A stretch of 64,000 nucleotides of DNA. It comes from Kineococcus gynurae (GTDB lineage Bacteria > Actinomycetota > Actinomycetes > Actinomycetales > Kineococcaceae). Under the pieces are notes generated by a model that saw only the letters and a list, made by a program, of their open reading frames with translations, did not search any database and was not told the origin of the DNA. A program made the translations under genes and the position numbers. Within the stretch, counting starts at the first letter, position 1. Every line of letters begins with the position of its first letter. Where the stretch lies: assembly GCF_050871315.1 (NCBI RefSeq), contig NZ_JBJLRE010000009.1. One strand, given 5' to 3'. This document shows, piece by piece, positions 47,501 to 54,650 of this stretch.

Positions 47501-48632
47501 CCTGCCCCGGGGTCAGCCCCAGCACCGCGGGGTCGGGCAGGTGGTGGGCCCCCATGCCCAGGTCGGCGACCGGGTCGAGGCGGGCCCGCTCGGCCAGGGT
47601 CGTGGTGGCCCCGAGCAGGTCCGCGGCCAGGCCGGCGGCGCCGGCCGGGTCGGCGGCCGCGGCGACCTCGAGGGCGGTCGCGGCCAGCTCGGTCCCGGGC
47701 AGCAGGTACCCGCGGCCGGTGACCCGGTCGAGGTGACGAGAGTCCAGCGGCACCAGGCGCCGGATCGCGTCGAGCAGGTCGCTGGTGGGGGCGTCACCCG
47801 GTCCGGCCCCGCGCACCGCCTCGGTGAGCACCGCGGGGACACCGCACTCGCGGGCCAGCAGGAGCATCCGGGCGGCCTGGTCGAGGCTCCCCGGACGCTG
47901 CCGCGGGGAGTGGTGGCAGACGATCTCGACGTGCAGGGACCCCGGGGGCAGGACGTCGTACCAGTGCCGGAGGACCCGGCGGGCCAGGTCGTCGCGGCGG
48001 GCCAGCACCGCCCGTCCGACCTCGGAGTCCGGCCCGAGCAGCACTGCGAGGGCCGCCCCGCCCCCGGGGGCGGACGCGTGCCGGGCGATCAGCGACGACC
48101 GGGTGAGCGGGGTTCCGCGTTCCCCGGCGAGGTGGGTCGCGCTGACCAGTCCGCACAGCGCCGCCCAGCCGGCCCCGGCCCCGGGCCGGGCCGGACCGGC
48201 GTCACCGAGGGCGAGCAGGAGGGTCCGGGGATGACGGGGTTCGGTGGCGGCCCCCCCGCGGACCGGGCCGCGGCGGGGCGCGGGGACGACGCCGGGGTCG
48301 GCCCACCCGGGCAGCCCGGCCGCCAGCCCGCTGGGGGCGGTGGCGAGGTCGACCCCGAGCACCGGGGCGATCCCGGCGTCGGTGCAGGCCCGGACGAACT
48401 TCACCGCGCCGTAGAGACCGTCGCGATCGGTGAGGGCGAGGGTGTCCATCCCCAGGTCCACGGCCCGGGCCACCAGAGCGGCCGGGGTGGAGGTGCCGTA
48501 CCGCATCGAGTAACCGGAGGCGACGTGCAGGTGCGGGACCTGCGGGGACCGTGGTCGGCGCGTGGACGGGGCGGGCGGAGACGGGACGGCCGGAGATGGG
48601 ACGGCTGGGAGCGGGACGGGCGGGGTGGACAT
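44526..48632 (-). CDS. dnaE2: Error-prone DNA polymerase DnaE2
   Basis: A 1368-residue C-family polymerase used in SOS-induced mutagenic synthesis. The PHP-like N-domain starts HLHVASGYSMRYG; compared with HLHVHTEYSMLDG in DnaE1, a metal-ligand His is replaced by Ala. The polymerase motif PDIDLDVEAARREEV is near residue 484, GSGAGSVVNHLLGISG near 450 and FGFCKAHAAAFALPTYQSAWLK near 833. The C-terminal OB fold (GGVKVATQTPPVRSGRRVVFLTLDDTTG) is near 1155. It is longer than the usual 1050-1200 residues owing to Pro/Gly/Arg-rich insertions (about 105-150 and 1005-1080) and an approximately 75-residue C-terminal extension. The ATG at 48632 has AGGACC upstream. Confidence 0.95.
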   Translation of the reverse strand: MSTPPVPLPAVPSPAVPSPPAPSTRRPRSPQVPHLHVASGYSMRYGTSTPAALVARAVDLGMDTLALTDRDGLYGAVKFVRACTDAGIAPVLGVDLATAPSGLAAGLPGWADPGVVPAPRRGPVRGGAATEPRHPRTLLLALGDAGPARPGAGAGWAALCGLVSATHLAGERGTPLTRSSLIARHASAPGGGAALAVLLGPDSEVGRAVLARRDDLARRVLRHWYDVLPPGSLHVEIVCHHSPRQRPGSLDQAARMLLLARECGVPAVLTEAVRGAGPGDAPTSDLLDAIRRLVPLDSRHLDRVTGRGYLLPGTELAATALEVAAAADPAGAAGLAADLLGATTTLAERARLDPVADLGMGAHHLPDPAVLGLTPGQDADAVLRARAAAGVGRCYSGAGERLRAKVLRRLDAELDIIATVGFATYFLTVADVCDLVRDDLGVRVAARGSGAGSVVNHLLGISGVEPLEHGLLMERFLNPRRGQLPDIDLDVEAARREEVYEAILGRFGGERVTCVSMMDTYRVRHAVRDVGAALGLPPVEIDAIAKAFPHLRARDARSAVQELPELRRSGLGEARLGVLFDLVERLDGLPRHIALHPCGVVLSNPDLLHRTPVEASWKGFPMSQFDKDDVEDLGLLKLDVLGIRMQSAMAYAEAEIRRVDGVEVDVDDRSQVPLDDPATYTLVQSARTLGCFQIESPGQRELVGKFAPRTFADIVIDISLFRPGPVKSDMVTPFLQARQGWSHPEYLDERLRPVLEQTYGVVVFHEQVIELIQATTGHDLALSDEYRRHLGTRAGQAELEPQFRARALEHGYPEATVERIWEVLKAFASFGFCKAHAAAFALPTYQSAWLKTHHPAAFLAGVLTHDPGMYPKRLILDDARNLGIAVLGLDVNASTDTYRVEKVDPVDTGAHRNPEGLGDGVADGTGYGIRLALSEVKGISEAEVARVVAGQPYSSLSDLWHRARPSRPVAERLVLTGALDAVHGLSARSGRGEVHRRGRTTRRDLLLQVAELDRWTRTALAPRAPHRGGRTPHPGDLPVRGPVGTGTVGTGTVGGTDVRTAAARQSQAARAVPDPAGDGVQLALDLGAPEDAGPSGLPEMSTAERVRAELDVLGLDASSHVVEAYLPLLRELDAVPARHLLRRRSGTELLIGGVKVATQTPPVRSGRRVVFLTLDDTTGPVDATFFEDAQGPYAATVFHSWLLLVRGVLRRTGPRGVSLRATGAWELPALHETWLEGGIAAVRAEIAAAPQITFDGPARAAALEAAATGAAASRSSRPVMEPSRAGGMGARRVLVHASGFRQSPYADLRPAGEDTRDTRGSSRAAAHASARLPEHRATPDLDRGERDATGSARAGRKLWHSSQGSSGW

Positions 48633-48888
48633 GGCGGGGTCCTGTCGTCGGACGCGTCCGCGGGGAAGGACGGCGCGACGGTGGATCTGGCTGCTGGGAT
48701 CTGGCTGCTGGGATCTGGCTGCTGCGGTCTGGCTGCTGCGGTCTGGCTGCTGCGGTCTGGCTGCTGCGGTCTGGCTGCTGCGGTCTGGCTGCTGCGGTCT
48801 GACTGCTGCGGTCTGGCTGCTGCGCATCTGGCGAGGGGCCGGGCAGCCGGGCCGGACGACGCCCGGGGCGTCGGGACGGGACGGCGGG
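48633..48888. other. 256-bp spacer upstream of dnaE2
   Basis: No gene is present; more than half is a 14-bp tandem array (48687-48826). It separates dnaE2 from the HEPN gene on the same strand. Confidence 0.6.
48687..48826. repeat. 14-bp tandem array, 10 units
   Basis: Two units of CTGGCTGCTGGGAT are followed by eight of CTGGCTGCTGCGGT or close variants, exactly 14 bp apart, in the 5' region of dnaE2. The period does not preserve a reading frame. Confidence 0.93.
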
Positions 48889-49311
48889 TCAGCTCGCCAG
48901 GGGGATGCGCCGGGTGAGGCCGAGGGCGGCCTCGACGGCGTGGTGGAACCGGCGGGCGTGCCCGAGGAGTTCGGTGGCACCCTGCTCGTCCACCACCGCC
49001 CGGCCGGCCTCGAGAGCGGCGCGGCGCGCGGCGGTGGCGGCGAAGACGGGGGCCCAGCCACCCAGCTCGGGATGGACGAGGGGCAGCATCTCCCAGACGC
49101 TGCGCGGGCCCGCCCGGCGACGACCGGCGGGACGGCCGTGCACGGCGACGACCGCGGCCGCGGCCCGGAGCGCGGCGAGGTGGGCGTGGACGTACCGCCC
49201 GGCCGCGTCCTCGGCCGTGACGGCGGCGCGCAGCTCGGCCTCGGACCGTTCCAGCAGGTCCAGGGCGGTCGGGGTCAACGAGGGGCGGGGCGGACTCTCC
49301 AGGGTCGGCAC
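48889..49311 (-). CDS. SAV_6107-type HEPN-domain protein
   Basis: A 140-residue all-alpha protein resembling the SAV_6107 family of HEPN domains. An Rx4H motif (RYVHAH) lies near residue 42 in GRYVHAHLAALRAAAAVV; in other HEPN families this motif is an RNase active site, but no catalytic role is established here. GPRSVWEMLPLVHPELGGWAPVFAATAARRAALEAG follows near 70. Family members commonly neighbour dnaE2 in actinobacteria, suggesting a link to mutagenic repair (inference). The GTG at 49311 is chosen for a CGGAG site; upstream in-frame codons run into the spacer. Confidence 0.82.
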   Translation of the reverse strand: MPTLESPPRPSLTPTALDLLERSEAELRAAVTAEDAAGRYVHAHLAALRAAAAVVAVHGRPAGRRRAGPRSVWEMLPLVHPELGGWAPVFAATAARRAALEAGRAVVDEQGATELLGHARRFHHAVEAALGLTRRIPLAS

Positions 49312-49347
49312 GACGGCTCCGTTCTCGATGGTCGTTCGTCGGTGTTC

Positions 49348-49369
49348 GTCGACGTCCTCGGACGTCGAC
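49348..49369. promoter_or_regulatory. 10-bp perfect inverted repeat between the DUF6504 and HEPN genes
   Basis: GTCGACGTCC and GGACGTCGAC arms are separated by only 2 nt in the 92-bp gap. It could be a regulator site or an RNA hairpin in the operon leader of the HEPN gene. Confidence 0.4.
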
Positions 49370-49403
49370 GGTGCGGCCGATGTCCTCGGTGCCCCCGACG
49401 TCG

Positions 49404-49916
49404 TCAGTCGCTGACGCGCAGCAGCTGCCACGCGTTCTCCGTAGAGGTACCAGTCGCCTCCGACACGAACCCGGCGCCGGCCGGGGCGTCGGCGGGGGCA
49501 CCGGCGGCGGCACCGGCGGGACCGGTCCGGGCGAGGACCGGGCGCGGGGCCGGGACCGGCCGGGCGAGGTCGTAGACGCCGACGTCGGCGTGCCGACCGG
49601 CCCGGGCCTCCACCCGCCAGACCTCGCGCTCGAGGTCGCCGATCTCGAGCACGGAACGGGGCGCGGGCGGGGCCAGGGTGGCGATGTCGCGGGGTCCGTC
49701 CCGCCGGGGGCCCCCGCGCGAACCCCCGCGCGAGGGACCGTCGCCGTGCACGGCCGCGACCGCCGCGTGCTCCCACCAGGCGCTGCGTTCGCGCCAGTGC
49801 TCCAGCACGGCCTGCACGACGTAGAGCCGACGCCGCCAGATGAACTGCACCGGGGCGGGACCGCCACGGTCCCCACCCTCCCAGCGCACGTGGACCGGTT
49901 CCGAGAACCGCCGCAT
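49404..49916 (-). CDS. DUF6504 family protein
   Basis: A 170-residue actinobacterial protein. The N-terminal motif set is FSEPVHVRWEG followed by VQFIWRRRLYVVQAVLEHWRERSAWWEH (residues 4-50). The C-terminal half has EIGDLEREVWRVEA and GVYDLARPV, ending in NAWQLLRVSD; a Pro/Ala-rich loop lies between. DUF6504 proteins occur beside DnaE2/Y-family polymerase genes, so a role in lesion bypass is plausible but unproven. The ATG at 49916 has an AAGGGGGA ribosome site. It is the first gene downstream of the LexA-type box at 50080-50099. Confidence 0.85.
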   Translation of the reverse strand: MRRFSEPVHVRWEGGDRGGPAPVQFIWRRRLYVVQAVLEHWRERSAWWEHAAVAAVHGDGPSRGGSRGGPRRDGPRDIATLAPPAPRSVLEIGDLEREVWRVEARAGRHADVGVYDLARPVPAPRPVLARTGPAGAAAGAPADAPAGAGFVSEATGTSTENAWQLLRVSD

Positions 49917-50079
49917 CGTTCCGTCCCCCTTCGTTCCTCGACGAACGCTCACCGACCATGTCCCGGCCGCCGATCGGGCCGGTGCGGTGGACCGGGGGAA
50001 GACGGTCCGGACGGCACGTCCGCACCCGGGCGGGGGGAGCTTCCCCTCTCCCTCCGACCGGGCGGCGGACGGCCTCTGC

Positions 50080-50099
50080 GTTCGAACAGAAGTTCGAAC
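50080..50099. promoter_or_regulatory. LexA/SOS box
   Basis: The sequence is GTTCGAAC-AGAA-GTTCGAAC, containing a perfect CGAAC-N4-GTTCG, the LexA site known from Bacillus and actinobacteria. It lies 164 bp before the DUF6504 start and 204 bp before the plus-strand gene at 50303. Confidence 0.85.
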
Positions 50100-50290
50100 A
50101 CACATCGAAGGTACACCACCTCGCCCGATCGCGGTCAACGATGCGAGGCCCCCTGTGGACGGCGCCGACGACCCGTCCCACCCCGCGTCCAGCCCCCGCA
50201 TCGCTCCCCGGACCGGCCCCCGACCGAGCTCTTCCCGCCCGGCCCCGACCCGTCCGGGGGAACAGCAGGACGGGGCCGCGCACCGGGATC

Positions 50291-50296
50291 TACGCT
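50291..50296 (+). promoter_or_regulatory. -10 element giving a leaderless transcript of the 50303 gene
   Basis: TACGCT ends exactly 6 nt before the ATG at 50303, with no Shine-Dalgarno. Confidence 0.45.
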
Positions 50297-50302
50297 CGGT
50301 CG

Positions 50303-50779
50303 ATGGAGCCTCTCCCCGTCCCGGCCGGGCCCGGCTCCCCCGCCGCCGCCGTCACGCCCGCCGGGGCGAGCACCGAACTGCTCGTGGTGTCCCCGGACCT
50401 GTCGGGACCGGCCTGCGGAGCCGGGGAGGACCTGCGGGCCGGGGACGTGGTCGCGGTGGTCACCTCCGCCCGCCACCCGTTGCTGCCGAGCGTGCTGGCC
50501 GCGGTCCTCGGCGTGAACGAGCTGCTGCCCGCCGGCCCCGAGGTGCACCGCCTCCTGGCCGACCTGGCCGATCGGGCCGCGGAGACCGGTGAGACCGTCC
50601 CGCTGGGGCTGCCACCGGGCATCGCGACGTTCGTCGACGTCGCCCTGGCCCCCGTCGGCACCGTGCGGGTGCGCGGTCTCGTCGCCCCCGGCGGGGACCC
50701 GGCCGACGCCGTGGCGCTGGACACCCGCTACGACGAGCTGCTCCGCCTGACCGGAGGTCATCCCGTCGAGCTCGGGTGA
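50303..50779 (+). CDS. Hypothetical protein divergent from the SOS operon
   Basis: A 158-residue protein with no domain I recognise. After an Ala/Pro-rich N-terminus (1-25) it looks globular and soluble: ELLVVSPDLSG, LRAGDVVAVVTSARHPLLPSVLAAVLGVNELLP and a helical HRLLADLADRAAETGE, then FVDVALAPVGTVRVRGLVAPGG and a C-terminal LDTRYDELLRLTGGHPVEL. No signal peptide or membrane helix is visible. The start is supported by the leaderless -10 at 50291-50296. The alpha/beta hydrolase follows 42 bp downstream. It shares the spacer with the LexA box, so SOS control is possible. Confidence 0.7.
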   Translation: MEPLPVPAGPGSPAAAVTPAGASTELLVVSPDLSGPACGAGEDLRAGDVVAVVTSARHPLLPSVLAAVLGVNELLPAGPEVHRLLADLADRAAETGETVPLGLPPGIATFVDVALAPVGTVRVRGLVAPGGDPADAVALDTRYDELLRLTGGHPVELG

Positions 50780-50809
50780 ACGACGGGTGACCGCGAGGTG
50801 GACCGCCCG

Positions 50810-50815
50810 TATCGT
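50810..50815 (+). promoter_or_regulatory. -10 element giving a leaderless hydrolase transcript
   Basis: TATCGT ends 6 nt before the ATG at 50822. It favours that start over the in-frame GTG at 50798. Confidence 0.4.
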
Positions 50816-50821
50816 GGAGGG

Positions 50822-51817
50822 ATGCCCGTCGCCTCCTCCGCGCTGCACGACGCCCCGACCCGGGCCGTCCCTCCGGCACGGCCATCCGCGGACGACGCGA
50901 CGCACCCCGGCCCGGACCGGCCCGAGGTGGAGCTCCGGCACGGTTTCGCCTGCCGCCACGTCGGGACCGCCGGGCCCGCCGCGCCGCTGCTGGTGCTGGT
51001 GCACGGTCTGGGCGGGGCCTCGCACGCGTGGGCCCCGGTGCTCGAGGAGCTGGCCGCCGGGCACCGCCTGCTGCTGGTCGACCTGCCCGGCCACGGCCGT
51101 TCCCCGGCCGCCGCGGGTGCCGCGGAGATGGCCCCCGCCCGGTTGGGGGCACGGTTGGCGCAGCTGTGCCGCGACCTCGGCGAGGACGTCCACCTGGTCG
51201 GGCACTCCCTCGGCGGCTGGGTGGTGCTGGAGGCCGCCGCGGCCGACGGGACGGACGGGTCGGACGGGGACGAGGGCGTGGTGCGCAGCGTCACCGCGCT
51301 GACCCCGGCCGGGCTCTGGTACCGGCCCCGCCCCCGCCCGCCGCTGCTGCCCACCGGCCAGCGCCTGGCCCGGGCCTCCGCGCGGTTGCCGGACTGGGTC
51401 ACCGCCTCCGCCCCGGTCCGGCTGCTGGGGTTCGCGACCACGAGCGCCGCCCCGCTGGCGCTGCCGTTGCCGCTGCTGCGCGACGCGGTCGAGGCCATCG
51501 CCACCGCGACGGGGTACGCCGACGCCAACACCGCCATCGCGACCGGGTCCTTCACCCGGGCCGCCGACGTGACCTGCCCGGTCACGCTGGTGAGCGCCGA
51601 CCGCGACGTCGTCATCCCCCGCGCCTACCTGCGCCCCGAGCTGGCCCCGCGCCAGACCCGCTTCGAACGGCTGCGCCGGTGCGGGCACGTCCCGGCCTGG
51701 GACCGCCCGGCGGACTGCCTGCGCATCATCACCGCGACCGTCCGCAGCGCCCGCCTGCGCGACGCCCGCCGGCGCGACGCCCGCCTCCGCGCGGCGGTCC
51801 GACCGCAGGCCTCGTAG
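50822..51817 (+). CDS. Alpha/beta-fold hydrolase
   Basis: A 331-residue serine hydrolase. The oxyanion motif VHGLGGASHAW is near residue 60, the nucleophile elbow GHSLGG near 125, the acid DRDVV in VSADRDVVIPRAYL near 260 and the catalytic His in RRCGHVPAWDRP near 288. The C-terminus is Arg-rich. The substrate is unknown. It directly precedes the carotenoid genes on the same strand and may belong to their transcription unit, but nothing in the sequence ties it to pigment synthesis. Confidence 0.85.
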   Translation: MPVASSALHDAPTRAVPPARPSADDATHPGPDRPEVELRHGFACRHVGTAGPAAPLLVLVHGLGGASHAWAPVLEELAAGHRLLLVDLPGHGRSPAAAGAAEMAPARLGARLAQLCRDLGEDVHLVGHSLGGWVVLEAAAADGTDGSDGDEGVVRSVTALTPAGLWYRPRPRPPLLPTGQRLARASARLPDWVTASAPVRLLGFATTSAAPLALPLPLLRDAVEAIATATGYADANTAIATGSFTRAADVTCPVTLVSADRDVVIPRAYLRPELAPRQTRFERLRRCGHVPAWDRPADCLRIITATVRSARLRDARRRDARLRAAVRPQAS

Positions 51818-51828
51818 GGTCGCGGGCG

Positions 51829-52608
51829 ATGACCCGCCCCCACGGACCCCGGTCCGGCGAACGCCACGTCCCCGGACGTCCGGACCCCCGACGTCCGGCC
51901 ACCGAGCGCCCCGGCCCCGAACGGCCCGCCTGCGTCAGCGTGCACGTCTGGACCGTCCCGACCCGCGCGGTCGGCGCGGCCCTGGGACGGATGGCGCTGG
52001 ACCGGGTCCGGCTGACCCGCACCCCCGGGGCCCGCTTCGCCAAGCTCCTCGGCACCGGCGACGGCCGCACCTTCACGGTGCGCGACGCCGATCTGCGCCG
52101 CTGGGCGCTGCTGGTCGCCTGGAGCTCGACGGAGGCCGCGGACGCCTTCGCCGGTTCGGCCGTGCTGCGCGACTGGGACCGTTCCGCCGAGCACCGCACG
52201 GTGCTGCGCCTGGCCCCGCTGACCAGCCGGGGGCGCTGGTCAGGACGGGAGCCGTTCGGCCCGAGCGACCCGGCCGCCGCCCGCGCCCACACCGGTCCGG
52301 TCGCCTCGATCACCCGCGCCCGCCTGCGCATGCACCGCGCCCCCTCGTTCTGGCGGGCGGTCCCCCCCGTCTCCAGCGACCTGAACACCGTCCCGGGTCT
52401 GCGCTACGCCACCGGCATCGGGGAGGCTCCGGTCGGTCTGCAGGGAACCCTGTCGGTGTGGGACTCGACCCAGGCGCTGACCGGCTTCGCCCACCGTCGC
52501 CGACCCCATCTCGACGTGATGAACCGCACGCCCGAGGAGAACTGGTACGTCGAGGAGCTGTTCGCCCGCTTCGCGGTGCTCTCCGCCGAGGGTCTCGACC
52601 CCGCCTGA
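51829..52608 (+). CDS. CrtA-like (spheroidene monooxygenase family) protein
   Basis: A 259-residue protein resembling spheroidene monooxygenase CrtA, the heme enzyme that ketolates acyclic carotenoids at C-2. Recognisable segments are GARFAKLLGTGDGRTF near residue 65, SITRARLRMHR near 160, and the family C-terminal block GTLSVWDSTQALTGFAHR followed by NWYVEELFARFAVL. The first 30 residues are low-complexity. A TAGGGT hexamer lies 8 nt upstream of the ATG. With the CruF-like and CrtD-like genes downstream, modification of an acyclic carotenoid is plausible. Confidence 0.78.
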   Translation: MTRPHGPRSGERHVPGRPDPRRPATERPGPERPACVSVHVWTVPTRAVGAALGRMALDRVRLTRTPGARFAKLLGTGDGRTFTVRDADLRRWALLVAWSSTEAADAFAGSAVLRDWDRSAEHRTVLRLAPLTSRGRWSGREPFGPSDPAAARAHTGPVASITRARLRMHRAPSFWRAVPPVSSDLNTVPGLRYATGIGEAPVGLQGTLSVWDSTQALTGFAHRRRPHLDVMNRTPEENWYVEELFARFAVLSAEGLDPA

Positions 52609-52664
52609 CCCGCCCGATCCCCGGGGTCGCGACACCCTCGACGGGCCGTGTCGGAGGCGGTCCC

Positions 52665-52670
52665 TAGGGT
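52665..52670 (+). promoter_or_regulatory. -10 element giving a leaderless cruF-like transcript
   Basis: TAGGGT ends 7 nt before the GTG at 52678. No ribosome site is visible. Confidence 0.45.
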
Positions 52671-52677
52671 TGGCACC

Positions 52678-53496
52678 GTGCTCCCCCGTCCCTCGCGCGG
52701 TCCCGCGCGACCGCCGGCGCGCCGGTTCCCGCGCAGCCTCCCGGGCCTGCTCACCGGCGCCGCCGTACTGGGTCAGATCGCCCACCCGTTGCTGCGCGGG
52801 GAGAACCTGCGCCGGGCCACGATCGGTTCGGTCGGGGTCTTCTGCGCCGCCGCCCTGGCCGACACCGCCCGCCGCCACGGTCCGGGCGCGGCGGCCCGCA
52901 CGCTGGTCGTCGCGGGCGGGGTCGGGCTGCTGGCCGAGGTCGTCGGGACCCGCACCGGTCGTCCCTTCGGCCGCTACCGCTACGCCGGGACCCTGGGCCC
53001 GCAGGTCCTCGACGTCCCGGTCGTCGTCCCCCTGGCCTGGACGATGATGGCCGCTCCCGCGCTGCAGCTCGGCCGCACGCTGGCCCCGACCGGTCGCTGG
53101 CACTCCCCGGTCGCGGTGGGCGCGGCCGCCTGGACGCTGGCCACCTGGGACCTGTTCCTGGACCCGCAGATGACGGCCGCCGGGCACTGGGCCTTCGCCG
53201 AGCCCGACCCGCACCTGCCCGGGGTCCCGGGCATCCCGCTCAGCAACTACGCGGGGTGGGTGCTGACCTCCCTCCTGCTGTGCGCCGGTCTGCACCGGGC
53301 GGTGCCCGCCGCCCAGCCCGCCGGCTCCCGACCGGCGGCGCAGGCGGTGCCGGGCTGGCTGCTCGGGTGGACGTGGCTGGGTTCCACGCTCGCCAACGCG
53401 GCCTTCTTCGGCCGTCCCCGGGTGGCCGGCTACGGCGGGGTCGCGATGGGGCTCACGGTCGGCCCCTACCTGGCCCGGATCCGGCGGTCCGCGTGA
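52678..53496 (+). CDS. Carotenoid biosynthesis protein, CruF/DUF422 family
   Basis: A 272-residue integral membrane protein of the CruF family; characterised members hydrate the psi end of gamma-carotene or related carotenoids at C-1'. Motifs visible are GTRTGRPFGRYRYAGTLGPQVLDVPVVVPLAW (residues 90-120), AAWTLATWDLFLDPQMTAAGHWAF near 155 and GIPLSNYAGW near 185. Six to seven hydrophobic segments are present. The next gene overlaps its stop (GTGA), so it is transcribed with the glycosyltransferase and desaturase. Confidence 0.86.
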   Translation: MLPRPSRGPARPPARRFPRSLPGLLTGAAVLGQIAHPLLRGENLRRATIGSVGVFCAAALADTARRHGPGAAARTLVVAGGVGLLAEVVGTRTGRPFGRYRYAGTLGPQVLDVPVVVPLAWTMMAAPALQLGRTLAPTGRWHSPVAVGAAAWTLATWDLFLDPQMTAAGHWAFAEPDPHLPGVPGIPLSNYAGWVLTSLLLCAGLHRAVPAAQPAGSRPAAQAVPGWLLGWTWLGSTLANAAFFGRPRVAGYGGVAMGLTVGPYLARIRRSA

Positions 53497-54650
53497 GGGG
53501 CGTGAGGGGGACGAGGGGGACCGCGCGACGGGTCGTCGCGGGACGGTCCCCGGGCCGCCCGGCCCCGTTGGTCTGGGTCGGGTCGACGGCCGCCGTGGCC
53601 CTGACCACCCACTCCCTGCTCAACCTGCGCGCGCTGGCCCGTCCGGCGCTGGAACCGCCCCCTGTGCGGGAGAAGGTGAGCGTGCTCGTCCCGGCCCGCG
53701 ACGAGGCGGCCCGGCTCACCGAGTGCCTCGAGAGCCTGCTCGACCAGGTCGACGTGGCCGACTACGAGGTGCTCGTCCTCGACGACGCCTCGACCGACGC
53801 GACGGCCGCCATCGCCCGGGGGGTCGCCGCCCGCGACGGGCGCGTCCGGGTGCTCGGCGGTGACGGTCCCCCGCCCGGCTGGCTGGGCAAGCCGCACGCC
53901 TGCGCGCAGCTGGCCGACGCGGCGGACGGGGCGGTCTACGTCTTCGTCGACGCCGACGTCCGCCTCGCCCCGCACGCGCTGGCCGCGGGGATCGACCTGC
54001 TGCGCCGGCAGGGGCTGGACCTGGTCAGTCCCTACCCCCGCCAGCTCAGCCGCACCTGGGCCGAGCGGCTGGTGCAGCCGCTGCTGCAGTGGTCCTGGGT
54101 CACGACGCTTCCGCTGCGCCGGGCGGCGACCTCGTCGCGGCCCTCGCTCTCGGCGGCCAACGGGCAGTTCCTGATCGTGGACGCCGCCGCCTACGACCGG
54201 GCCGGGGGGCACGCCGCCGTCCGGACCGAGGTCCTGGAGGACCTGGCCCTCCTGCGGGCGGTCAAGCGCAGCGGGGGCAGCGGCGGTGTGGCCGACGGCA
54301 CCGAGCTCGCCACCTGCCGCATGTACGAGAACTTCGCCGAGCTGCGGGCCGGGTACGCCAAGTCGCTGCACACCGCGTTCGGGCCGGCTCCCGCCGCGGT
54401 CGCGGTGGCCGCCGGGCTGGCCGTCACCTACGTCGTGCCGGCCGTCGCCGCCCTCGGGGGGTCCCGGGTCGGTCTGCTCGGGTACGCGGCCGGGGTCGTC
54501 GGGCGTTACGCCGTCGCCGAACGGACCCAGGCCCGCTCCCTGCCGGACTCCTTGGCCCATCCGCTCTCCATCGCGCTGCTCCTGGCGTTGCTGGCCGACT
54601 CCTGGCGCGGGCGAGGACGGCACCGGTGGAAGGGACGGGCGCTCACGTGA
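53493..54650 (+). CDS. Family 2 glycosyltransferase in carotenoid cluster
   Basis: A 385-residue membrane-associated GT-A glycosyltransferase. The N-terminus (LVWVGSTAAVALTTHSLLNL) is hydrophobic. The catalytic domain has VSVLVPARDEAARLTECLESLL near residue 65, the first Asp motif LVLDDASTDAT near 95, the DXD-type VFVDADVRLAP near 150 and NGQFLIVDAAAYDRAGGH near 225. C-terminal membrane segments follow. It probably glycosylates the hydroxylated carotenoid made by the neighbouring CruF/CrtD proteins (inference). GTG start options are 53493 and 53502. Confidence 0.84.
   Translation: MRGVRGTRGTARRVVAGRSPGRPAPLVWVGSTAAVALTTHSLLNLRALARPALEPPPVREKVSVLVPARDEAARLTECLESLLDQVDVADYEVLVLDDASTDATAAIARGVAARDGRVRVLGGDGPPPGWLGKPHACAQLADAADGAVYVFVDADVRLAPHALAAGIDLLRRQGLDLVSPYPRQLSRTWAERLVQPLLQWSWVTTLPLRRAATSSRPSLSAANGQFLIVDAAAYDRAGGHAAVRTEVLEDLALLRAVKRSGGSGGVADGTELATCRMYENFAELRAGYAKSLHTAFGPAPAAVAVAAGLAVTYVVPAVAALGGSRVGLLGYAAGVVGRYAVAERTQARSLPDSLAHPLSIALLLALLADSWRGRGRHRWKGRALT

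Larger units (their letters stand above)
49917..50302. other. 386-bp divergent spacer containing the SOS box
   Basis: No gene is present. It carries a perfect LexA-type box at 50080-50099 and serves both the DUF6504-dnaE2-dinB side (minus) and the unknown protein at 50303 (plus). Confidence 0.65.

Noticed and set aside
48687..48826. CRISPR array or coding repeat upstream of dnaE2
   Set aside because: The units are contiguous 14-bp copies without spacers, and the period breaks any reading frame.
43467..48917. Open frame of over 1800 codons on the plus strand opposite dnaE2, the methyltransferase and the start of dinB
   Set aside because: It is a shadow of the minus-strand genes, with biased composition and no recognisable domain or start signal.
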